From the NCBI GenBank assembly GCA_024867545.1, contig JANFNE010000003.1, positions 1,798,001 through 1,862,000 of the forward strand: a stretch of DNA of 64,000 bases. Reading direction: 5' to 3'. The stretch is from Phytopythium helicoides (Eukaryota > Oomycota > Peronosporomycetes > Pythiales > Pythiaceae). The notes below the pieces were generated by a model, which saw only the letters and a program-made list of their open reading frames with translations, was not told the DNA's origin and made no database searches. The translations under genes and the position numbers were made by a program. Below, piece after piece: positions 45,701-56,026 of this stretch. Every line of letters begins with the position of its first letter. Position 1 is the first letter of the stretch.

Positions 45701-45985
45701 CGCATCCAGGAGCAGCAACAGGAGCTACAACTGGCAGCTGCTGCTGTAGCTGCTCTCGTGCACCACCTCGTAGTCCCGGCGGCGCGCCCTGGAGAACTCT
45801 TCACCCACGCGGAGATGCTTGCTGACAAAGTGCGCATTGAATTCGCCATGTTGAACACTTCTTTTTGATGTTCGTCTCACCGAGGGTGAGATGAAACATC
45901 ATAAAAAGAAAAAATAATACTGCAGCCCCTTGTGTACTAATTAAATAATACTTGAGTGGCTTCGAACTAGTATTTAGGGAAGCAA

Positions 45986-46076
45986 GAGTGATGGTACCCT
46001 CCCTTCTGAAGGGAGTGATTGTTTACTATAGATTTTTGTATGCACAACCACTCGACGTTTGTCTGAACCATCACTC
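45986..46076. repeat. foldback: nested inverted repeats
   Basis: GAGTGATGGT (45986-45995) has a perfect complement ACCATCACTC (46067-46076). Inside, CTCCCTTC-T-GAAGGGAG (45999-46015) is a near-continuous palindrome, and its right arm AAGGGAGTGAT can also pair with ATCACTCCCT on the far side, so two alternative folds compete. Confidence 0.65.
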
Positions 46077-46420
46077 CCTCCAAGTGACGTCGGCGGTCGC
46101 CCGAGTCCGGAATGCAGTCCGCCCGCTCGCCCACTCGCTCGCTACGTCGCGTTCGACTCGCTTCTGGACCTGCTGGATCTTCATCTGACGCTTTGTGATG
46201 ATGCCCTGCTGGAGACGAGGGCATGATGCCAACGGACCCGCCGGGCATCATCGAGCAAGTCGGCCGTCATCACGCAGATCCATTCGGAAACCGTTGACGC
46301 CCCAAGCGAAAGAGACGGCCATGCAAAGCAGCAACAATGGCGAGCAAACTGGCAAGTGTATTGGTACCTACGCGGACGTGAAAGAAAGGAGAGCTCGATT
46401 CGCTACGAGCCACAATCCGT

Positions 46421-49400
46421 CTACCGCTTCTGGTGGTTGATGTAGCGCAGAGCAACCAGCGAGAGCACCAGGAAGAGACCAATGTAGCCCAGGACGATCA
46501 AGAAGTTCTTGGTGATGTCGTCGTACTTCATGCCAAAGTACTCCTCCATGTACTCCTTGACCGTGATGTGGCCGACGTCGGCGGGTGAGTTGGCCATCGG
46601 CTGGCAGCCGAGCTTAGAGCCAACGTTCGTGTACTGCTGCAGCTCCTCGTTCCACGTCGGCAGCTCGTCACAGTCCGAGAAGATAACCGCCACCAGATTC
46701 GACATGGGGAAGCGCTGCGGGGCAATGTCGTACAGCCACTTGTAGCCGCTGGGAATGGCGTAAGCCGGCGGACTGAAACCCATGAAGAGACCGAAGATCG
46801 ACACGATGAGCACTCCGATAATGTTAGCGACTTCTTCACTCGGCAGAGCATATGAGCAAGCCTGACCCATGTACGTCTGCATCAAGGTGAGGAGCATCTG
46901 TGCCAGGAAGAAGAGCGCGCCAGGCTTGAAGCCAGAAAAGCCGACCATCGGGAAGAAGATCGCCGTGAAGATGGCAGAGCTAACAGCAATGTACGGGATC
47001 TCGACCACACTCGAGCCAAGCCAGTAGTAGAACGCGTTGAACGTCTGCGAGGCACGCTCGCGGTAAAATGAGGCACGCTCAGTCGAAGCCAGCGGCAACA
47101 CACTCTGGTACGACAACATCGCATTGAAGAACGCAGCCATGAACACCATACCGGCACCCGAGTTCACGCCTTGGTACGACGCGTAGTCTGCATCCACGAA
47201 GATGATGCCGAAGAGAAGAGCAAGGAATACTGCTGCTCCCATACGGGTCAAGTTGTACGTCGGCGTGCGCCAGTACATGCGGAAGAAACGCTGCATCAAG
47301 AACTTCAGCTGTGTCGACGAGTCGGCCGCGCGCTTCTCGGTGAACACGATCTCAGCATACTTGCTCGACGGAATAGCCACACCATCCTCCATCAGTGTTT
47401 CTTCAAGTAGCTGATGGTACGGACTCTCGTTGAACTTGGCCACAAAGTCCGTTGCATCACCAGCCGTGTTGCCGACACCAGCACCAATGCACTCCAACAT
47501 CCACGTCGCAGGGTTGTAGTGTTCCGGAAGTGGAGCCACACCAGGAATCGCCTCGAAGTAGTCGATCAAGTTACGGCAGTCCTTGCCCAGATCGCCGAAG
47601 AACACAGTCTGACCACCACGCTTCAACAACAACAAACTGTCGAACAGGAAAAACACATCCGCCGAAGGCTGGTGAATAGTACACACAATCGTGCGACCAG
47701 AATCAGCCACCTTGCGAACACCGTCCATGATCAACTTGGCAGATCGAGCATCCAGTCCACTCGTCGGCTCGTCCAGGAAAATCACACTCGGCTGAGCTGC
47801 CAGCTCCACACCGATCGTCAGACGCTTCATCTGTTCGACGGAGCTACCGCGGATGATCTGGTCGGCGATGTCACGCAGACCCAACAGATCCAGACATTCC
47901 TCGACCGAGTCGTACTTCTTGCTGTCCGGGATAGAGCTGTCCTGACGAAGGAACGAGCTGAACGTCAGCGCCTCACGGATCGTCGCAGCCTCCGAGTGGA
48001 TGTCCATCTGTTCACAGTAACCCGTGCATCGACGGATCGACAGATCGGTCGCGGGGTATCCGTTGAGCAGGATCTTGCCGGTGATCTTGCCGCCAGTCTT
48101 GCGACCAGCGATCACATCCATGAGCGTCGTCTTACCGGCACCCGACGATCCCATGAGAGCCGTCATGGATCCTGGCTTGGCGAAACCACTGATACCCTTG
48201 AGCAAGTCGAGCGTGTTCTTCGGGTCCTTCGGGTCCGGCACTGAGTACCACAGATCCTGGAAGGCGACAGTGACTGGCACGAAGTTGCGTTCCTGAGACT
48301 CGACAATCACAACATGGTCGGCATCGACACTGAGGGAGTTCGGAGCACCGTTCTTGGGAGTCTCAGCGAGCTTGTACATCTCGGAGGCATCCTCGATGAC
48401 CTTCTCGGAGACATCGACGTTCTCGGGACTCTCATAGCGGTTGTACTCGAGCATGACGAACGTGAGCAAAATGAAGAGGACGTACATGCAAGCCGTGTAT
48501 ATGATGCCGTAGACGACCCACGTCTTCTCAGTCTCGAAGCCAAACAAGTCAAGGTAGTACTCTCCCATCTTGAGCCCGTACTCTGTGCAGTAGTCAACAT
48601 CCTTGTAAACGCAAATGTCCATGTCAGGAGCGCGGTACTGGTTGATCGCGAGTGCACGAAGGGACCACGACAACGGACTGATCCAGTGAGCCCAGATGAG
48701 GTAGTCTGGGATCGATCCTTCGTGACGATGAAACCAGCGAAGATCATGAAGAGCAGAACAGACACCATACCAACGGGTGTTGCAACACTGGTGTTCGGGC
48801 AAGAAGCGGTTATGAACATAAACCACATGCCCATTGCCAAGTTTGACAAGTACAGGATCACCTCGAAGATTATGAACCGGCCGACATCAGAGACAAAGCC
48901 ACACATGAAATACAGCAGTGACCCAAACAGCAAAGTCTCCCCCAGAGCAAGCGGAAATTGGCTGATCGACGTCGCCAACACATATGAGAGCGTTCGAAGA
49001 AGTTGGCACCACGTTGCTTGTAAAACACTTCGCGCTCCGCCATATAAGTGGGAATCTGCGACGCCTGACCCATCGAGAGAAACATGATCGCCGTAAAGGT
49101 GACGCCCATCACAACGGAAACCTGTGTCGGATCAAACTGATAAAAGGTGGTTGAGTACAGCAAGCCCATGATCACGATCATCACCAAACGACCGAAGATG
49201 AATGGCTTGTTGCGGTACGTGACAGTAATCTGGCGCTGGAACAGAGTCATCGTGCTGGGCCCAGAATGACTGATGAAACTGTCGGCATCTTGGCCATGTG
49301 CTCATCTACATTCCGAAGCATCTCCGGGCTGTGAGGTGTGTCAAGTGCATTCAACATCTCCGAGAAAATCACAGACTCTCGGAAATGCTCAGCATACTCG

Positions 49401-50549
49401 CTCGGAAGACGAGGATGGTGACGTCCAGGAACTGAAAGCTGCACCTGGTAACGGTACTGCTCCTTCGTGACCGAGATCCAACAGGTAATCCGCCAAATCA
49501 CGACTAGGCGGACGACGGAAACCCAAACTCTCGAAGTAGCTCTCCACAGCATTCACAGGACCGTGGTACATCAGCTCACCCTCGTTCAAGATCATCACAT
49601 CATCAAACAGAGCCAACACCTCCGGAGCCGGCTGCAACAAAGCGATCACAACCGTCTTCCGAAGCTTCTGAGCGATACCACGCTGCGTACTGATGATGTC
49701 GAACGTCGCCGCACTATCAAGACCAGTACTGATCTCATCCATGAGCGTCATGTACTTCATGCCGAACTCCATCTCACCAGTGGTAACACGCTTGCGTTCA
49801 CCACCAGAGATACCACGAACCATCGCATCACCAACAATGGTGTTTTGACAAATTGCGAGACCAAGCTGACGGATGATGAGGTCGGGGTAGTTCTCGAACA
49901 TGGCCTTGGCAGCCGCGAGAGCACGCGCGTTGTCCTCGGGAGTGCCATTGGTCAACAACTCCTCACCACGACGAGAAAACTCGCCACCAGTGAACCTGTG
50001 AGCGAACTCCAAAGTCTCCTTGACAGTCAGCATCGGGAAATGTTTGTCTCGCTGGTTCACATATGCCACGAACTGAGGCAACAGCTTCACAATGTCCTTC
50101 CGAGGCACATTGTTGTACGTCACATCACCCTCCATCGTGATGTTCTTCGTCATCGGAAACCGACCGCTCAACACCTTCATCAAAGCAGACTTTCCCGAAC
50201 CAGGCTGACCCAGAAGCAGTGTCAGCGTGCCGGGACGGAACGTGCCGCTCACATTCTTGAGGATCTCCTTGTGGACGACGCGTTTCTTGGGACCAGCGAA
50301 CGCCTTCTTGACGGTGTTGAGAAGTGTCGGGAGCTCGAACTTGGATCCATCGGCCTCGGCGACGACGATGTCGGCTGTGAGCGATAGGTTTCTGAACCGG
50401 ACGTCCATTTGTGGCATGGCTCTTCCAAGAGCAGCCTCGATCTTGTTGGCGACGTGTTGGTGGAGAGCGTCGGGTCCGTGGGCCATGAGACCGTCGGCGG
50501 AGTCATAGTTGAACTCCTTGTGCGCCTCGGGCGTGTCCTTGTCCTCCAT
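46421..50549 (-). CDS. PDR-type ABCG transporter, unit E; five frameshifts
   Basis: About 1375 aa from the ATG at 50549 (MEDKDTPEAHKEFNYDSADG, close to B). NBD1, NBD2 and TMD2 are open and carry all motifs; the end is LVALRYINHQKR. All five breaks fall within 48716-49468, in the NBD1-TMD1 junction and TMD1. They are one extra at about 49468, one extra at 49281, one extra at 49258-49263, one missing at about 48995, and one missing at about 48716. TMD1 text is mosaic: FVSDVGRFIIFEVILYLSN resembles unit F, while the flanking NBDs resemble B and D. The clustering of breaks in the mosaic part is notable. Core promoter at 50630-50647. Confidence 0.88.
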
Positions 50550-50629
50550 GACTGGCAAAAAAAAGCTGGTTGTCGATTTTTGAAACTTGCCTGTCAAACA
50601 AATCGCTGGAAGGTGGTTGACTTGTTGAG

Positions 50630-50647
50630 GGCAAGTTCTCGAGTGAG
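50630..50647 (-). promoter_or_regulatory. oomycete Inr+FPR core promoter of PDR unit E
   Basis: The minus strand reads CTCACTCGAGAACTTGCC, 81-98 nt before the ATG at 50549. Confidence 0.65.
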
Positions 50648-50953
50648 GCGTTTGACCTCTGGAGCAAGTCGCTTGCCGATTGCAACTCCGCCATGACGAA
50701 TCCCGCCGTACAGTACAAAAGACTGAAGGCCAAATGCCATGGTGGTCCTCTGCTACGGTCGAACGACGCGGTGCAGCTCGAACCTGCGCCAGCTTACTCA
50801 TGTGATTGGTGGCGTCAGCAACCTTTGAATTATGATATTTAGAGCGAAACAATATATAATTAGGAGACTATAGCTCTCAAATGGATCTCATGTATTCATA
50901 AATATGTATAAATTGGTAGTATCAAATTTAGCATGATTATGCCAGCCGTTTCT

Positions 50954-51082
50954 GATTGTGGCACAGTGGGACTCACCCTCGACATCTTCATAAATATAAG
51001 TGACATACAAATTTCAAGTTATTTGACACTGACTAGATGAACCAGGTTGACGCCAAATTGATGACGCCAAAGTGCCACAATC
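50954..51082. repeat. long-range inverted repeat GATTGTGGCAC / GTGCCACAATC
   Basis: Perfect 11-bp arms at 50954-50964 and 51072-51082 bracket about 107 bp of AT-rich sequence, suggesting a small terminal-inverted-repeat element. The right arm continues GTGCCACAATCGT, which recurs with one change in the next spacer (55888). Confidence 0.6.
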
Positions 51083-51285
51083 GTAGCTCTTGGCGTCATG
51101 CTGTCAAGGTCTCTTGCACTGGTTGCAGTGTACCGTAGAGTGTGTCGTCCTGGATAGTTGGCTCGCTGTTTTCTCTGAGACAACTTGTCGCTGATGACAA
51201 TCACTGCGATAAGCATTTCACATGTCCTCAATTTTTTTTTTTTTTTTCATTGTTTCGTTTTCCCAAAGCCTGATCTCTCGCCAGT

Positions 51286-54200
51286 CTACCGCTTCTGGTG
51301 ATTGACGTAGCGCAGCGCGAGAAGCGACAGAAGCAGGAAGAGCACGATGTACGCAACCATGATGAAGAAATTCTGCAGGATCTCGTCGTGCTTCATGCCA
51401 AAGTACTCCTCCGTGTACTCCTTGAGCGTGATGTGGCCCCACGGTCTCGGGAGAGTCCACCATGGGCTGACAGCCGAGCTGCGAGCCAACGTTCACGTAC
51501 TGCTGGAGTTCTTCGTCCCACGTCGGCAGTTCGTCGCAGTCAGCGAACACGAGAGCGATGAGGATCGCGAGCGGGAAGCGAGGAGGCACGATCTTGTACA
51601 GCCAGCGGTAGCCCGTGGGAATGGCGTACGCCGGCGGACTGAAACCCATGAAGAGACCGAACACCGAGTTGATGAGCACACCAATGATGTTAGCCACCTC
51701 CTCGCTCGGCAGCGCGTACGAGAACATTTGACCCATGGTGGTCTGCATTAAGATGAGCATCGCCTCACAGAGCCAGAACAGCACACCAGCCTTGGCGTCC
51801 GTGAAGCCGACCATCGGATAGAAGATCGCCGTAAAGACGGCGGCGCTAACCATCACGTACGGAATCTCGACGACGAAGCCACCGAGGAAGTACCAAAACG
51901 CATTGTACGTCTGCGAAGCTCGCTCGCGGTAGTACGACGCCCGCTCCTCGGACGCAAGGGGCAGGATACTCTGGTACGACACCATGGCGTTGAAGAAAGC
52001 TGCCAAGAAGACCATACCGGCACCCGAATTCAAGCCCGAGTACGAATCGTAGTCGGAGCCAACGAAGATAATACCGAAGAGCAGAGCAAGAAAGATTGAG
52101 ATACAAAGACGCGTCAGGTTGTACGTCGGCGTACGCCAGTACAAGCGAAAGAAGCGCTGCATCAAGAATCTCATCTGGGTCATCGAGTTGGCAGCACGCT
52201 TGTCACTGAACACGATCTCAGCGAATTTACTCGACGGCTTCGTGACCCCATCTTGATCCAGGGCGGTCTGAAGTAGCTGATGATGCTGGCTCTCATTGAA
52301 GATATTGACAAAGTCCGTCTCGTTCGCAGCAGAGTTGCTGACACCAGCACCAATGCACTCCAACATCCACGTCGCAGGGTTGTACCCTTCAGGGAGCGGA
52401 GCCACACCGGGAATCGACTCGAAGTAGTCAACCATGTTGCGGCAGTCCTTGCCCAAATCGCCGAAGAACACCGTCTGACCACCACGCTTCAACAACAACA
52501 AACTGTCGAACAGGAAAAACACATCCGCCGAAGGCTGGTGAATAGTACACACAATCGTGCGACCAGAATCAGCCACCTTGCGAACACCGTCCATGATCAA
52601 CTTGGCAGATCGAGCATCCAGACCACTCGTCGGCTCGTCCAGGAAAATCACACTCGGCTGAGCTGCCAGCTCCACACCGATCGTCAGACGCTTCATCTGT
52701 TCGACGGAGCTACCACGGATGATCTGGTCGGCGATGTCACGCAGACCCAACAGATCAAGACATTCCTCGACCGAGTCGTACTTCTTACTGTCCGGGATAG
52801 AGCTGTCCTGACGAAGGAACGAGCTGAACGTCAGCGCCTCACGGATTGTCGCAGCCTCCGAGTGGATGTCCATCTGTTCACAGTAACCCGTGCATCGGCG
52901 GATCGACAGATCGGTCGCGGGGTATCCGTTGAGCAGGATCTTGCCGGTGATCTTGCCTCCAGTCTTGCGACCAGCGATGACATCCATGAGCGTCGTCTTA
53001 CCAGCACCCGACGATCCCATGAGAGCCGTCATGGATCCTGGCTTGGCGAAACCACTGATACCCTTGAGCAAGTCGAGCGTGTTCTTCGGGTCCTTCGGGT
53101 CCGGCACCGAGTACCACAGATCCTGGAAGGCGACAGTGACTGGCACGAAGTTGCGTTCCTGAGACTCGACTGTGACAATATGTTCTGGTTCCATTATTGG
53201 AACCGACTTTGGAGTCTCGACAAGCTTGTACGTCTCTGTTGCACTCCTCAATGTGCTGGTCGGAGACATCGACGTTCTCGGGACTCTCATATCGGTTGTA
53301 CTCGAGCATAAGGAACGTCATGAACATGAAGACAAGGTAGATGCAGATGTTGTAGATCGCACCGTACAAGATCCAGCTGGTCTCCGTGTCGACACCGAAG
53401 AGGTTGAGGTAATACTTCCCCATTGTCATGCCGTAGCCGCTGCAGTAGTCAACACCCTTGTAGACGCACACGTCAAGCGAGCTTGATCGGTACTCATTGA
53501 TGGCAAGGGCCTTCAACGACCACGCAAGCGGACTGATCCAGTGCAGCCAAATAAGATAGTCCGGAATTTGGTTGGTCGTGACGATGAAGCCAGCGAAGAT
53601 GACGAAGATCAACACTGAAACCATACCACTCGGAGTTGCGACGCTAGTGTTGGGGCAAGCAGCCGTGACAAACAGGAACCACATGCCCATTGCCAAGTTT
53701 GATAAGTATAGGATCACCTCGAACACAACAAACCGCCCAAAATTGGACTCAAATCCACAGACCCAGTAAATCAACGCGCCGAAGATGACTGTTTCAGCGA
53801 GCGCAAGCGGGAACTGGCTGATCGAGTTCGCCAACACGTAAGATCCTGTCCGGTAGAAGTTGGCACCGCGCTGCTTGTAAAAGATATCACGCTCAGCCAT
53901 GTACGTCGGAATCTGCGACGCCTGACCCATCGAGAGAAACATGACGGAAGCGAAAATTACACCCATCACCACCGAGATTTGTGTCGGGTCAAACTGGTAG
54001 AATGTTGTACAGTACAGCAAACCCATGATCACGATCATCAGCAGACGACCGAAGATGAAGGGCTTGTTGCGGTACGTGACCATGAGCTGGCGTCGGAACA
54101 GAGTCATGGTGCTTGCCCAGAACGATTGGTGAAACTTCGGCATCTTGGCCATGTGCTCATCCACATTCCGAAGAAGCTCTGGGCTGTGAGGTGTATCAAG

Positions 54201-55408
54201 TGCATTCAACATCTCCGAGAAAATCACAGACTCTCGGAAATGGGCAGCAAATTCGCTCGGGAGCCGAGCGTGTTGTCCTCCTGGAGCGCGTTCTGTCTGG
54301 TAACGGTACTGCTCCTTCGTGCCCAAGTCCAACAGGTAATCCGCCAAGTCACGACCTACCCGGACGACGGAAACCCAAACTCTCGAAGTAGCTCTCCACA
54401 GTATTCACAGGACCGTGGTACATCAGCTCACCCTCGTTCAAGATCATCACATCGTCGAACAGAGCCAACACCTCCGGAGCCGGCTGCAACAAAGCGATCA
54501 CAATCGTCTTCCGAAGCTTCTGAGCGATACCACGCTGCGTACTGATGATGTCGAACGTCGCCGCACTATCAAGACCAGTACTGATCTCATCCATGAGCGT
54601 CATGTACTTCATGCCGAACTCCATCTCACCAGTGGTAACACGCTTGCGTTCGCCACCAGAGATACCACGTAGCATGGCGTCGCCGACAATGGTATTCTCA
54701 CAGATGGTCAGACCAAGCTGACGGATGATGAGGTCGGGGTAGTTCTCGAACATGGCCTTGGCAGCCGCGAGAGCACGTGCATTGTCCTCAGGAGTGCCAT
54801 TGGTCAACAACTCCTCACCACGACGAGAAAACTCGCCACCAGTGAACCTGTGAGCGAATTCCAAAGTCTCCTTCACTGTAAGGGTTCGGGAAGTGTTTGT
54901 CGCGCTGATTCACGTATGCCACGAACTGAGGCAACAACTTCACAATGTCCTTCCGAGGCACGTTGTTGTACGTCACATTACCCTCCATCGTGATGTTCTT
55001 CGTCATCGGGAACCGACCGCTCAACACCTTCATCAAGGCAGACTTTCCCGAACCAGGCTGACCCAGAAGCAGGGTCAGCGTACCGGGACGGAACGTGCCA
55101 CTCACATTTTTGAGGATCTCCTTGTGGACGACGCGTTTCTTGGGACCGGCGAACGCCTTCTTGACGGTGTTGAGTAGGGTCGGTAGCTCGAACTTGGATC
55201 CATCGGCCTCGGCGACGACGATGTCGGCCGTGAGCGATAGGTTTCTGAACCGGACGTCCATTTGTGGCATGGCTCGTCCAAGAGCAGCCTCGATCTTGTT
55301 GGCGACGTGTTGGTGGAGAGCGTCGGGTCCATGGGCCATGAGACCATCAGCGGAGTCATAGCTGAACTCTTTCTGCGGCTCCAACGCCATATCTTGAGCC
55401 ACCTCCAT
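51286..55408 (-). CDS. PDR-type ABCG transporter, unit F; four frameshifts
   Basis: About 1372 aa from the ATG at 55408 (MEVAQDMALEPQKEFSYDSA). NBD1 and NBD2 carry the array's standard motifs. The linker is distinct (SVPIMEPEHIVTVESQ), and TMD2 is distinct (FVGSDYDSYSGLNSGAGM, ending LALRYVNHQKR), placing F between the B-E group and A/G. All four breaks are single extra bases: about 54886 (after KHFP), about 54357 (after FRRPG), about 53245-53250 (after DQHIE), and in the C run 51437-51440 (before HITLKEYTEEYFG). NBD1 GDAMLRGISGGE is like G, whereas B and E have GDAMVRG. Core promoter at 55462-55479. Confidence 0.88.
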
Positions 55409-55461
55409 GGTCTCCGGACCTGTCGACGTCGCTCGAAGACTCGTTGGATGCTTTGGCAACT

Positions 55462-55479
55462 GGGCAATTCCCGAATGAG
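55462..55479 (-). promoter_or_regulatory. oomycete Inr+FPR core promoter of PDR unit F
   Basis: The minus strand reads GCTCATTCGGGAATTGCC: full GCTCATTC Inr plus AATTG flanking element, 54-71 nt before the ATG at 55408. Confidence 0.72.
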
Positions 55480-55862
55480 CCTCTCCTGCCCTCACCTCGA
55501 GCCTTGCGACACACACACATCGACGGCGTGGGCTGTCTGTCCTGCACGATCTCCAAAGGCGAAAAGTGGGATTGCCCGGTCGCTGCGCCGCAGCTCCGAG
55601 TGCGAGTGGTTGAGCTTTCGATGCGGCAGCCAAAGCTGAAGGTGCTTTAGGGTACCGTGTGGATCGAGTCGCTAATCGCGCGTGATGATGGCAATTCCAT
55701 ATGGCGATGTACCGCGGCGGCATAATCGGCTGCTGATTGGTCCGTTAGTATTCGGTGATAGAGCATGATACTTTGATATAGACTATGGTTTAGGTTGTAT
55801 ATTTAGATTAACTATGATGTAAATATTCTACTATATAGCATACAGACTAAATGGGATGCGAC

Positions 55863-55900
55863 TGGCACGACTGACTTCTAGTCGAACGTGCCATAATCGT
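55863..55900. repeat. hairpin with TGGCACG arms followed by GTGCCATAATCGT
   Basis: TGGCACGACT (55863-55872) pairs with AGTCG-aa-CGTGCCA (55880-55893) with a two-base bulge. The right arm continues as GTGCCATAATCGT (55888-55900), 12 of 13 bases identical to the word at 51072-51084 in the neighbouring spacer. Confidence 0.55.
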
Positions 55901-56026
55901 GCCGTCATCATGCATAATCGTAGCAAACGCGTCAACAGCAATGCCACGCTGGAACATGTATCGATAGCAAGATACTTTCATTGATTGACAAGTGCATTTC
56001 GAGCTCGCTAGTGCTCTACGAAACGT

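Larger units (their letters stand above)
42589..46420. other. 3.8-kb spacer between PDR units E and D
   Basis: No supported gene. Short frames at 43889-44098, 44095-44301, 45195-45515 and 45563-45868 have coding-like stretches (for example SMLPGAQTNAIALKVGEKLF on the minus strand near 45400-45460) but stop quickly and show no domain I recognise; these may be gene relics. A foldback structure lies at 45986-46076. The spacer does not look alike to the C-B spacer by eye. Confidence 0.4.
50550..51285. other. spacer F-E (0.74 kb)
   Basis: 3' end of unit F, an AT-rich block (50825-51030) with a long-range inverted repeat, and the promoter of unit E. A T15 tract lies at about 51233-51247. No gene is seen. 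Confidence 0.5.
55409..56026. other. spacer G-F (0.62 kb)
   Basis: 3' end of unit G, an AT-rich block (about 55745-55860), a hairpin at 55863-55893, and the promoter of unit F. No gene is seen. Confidence 0.5.
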
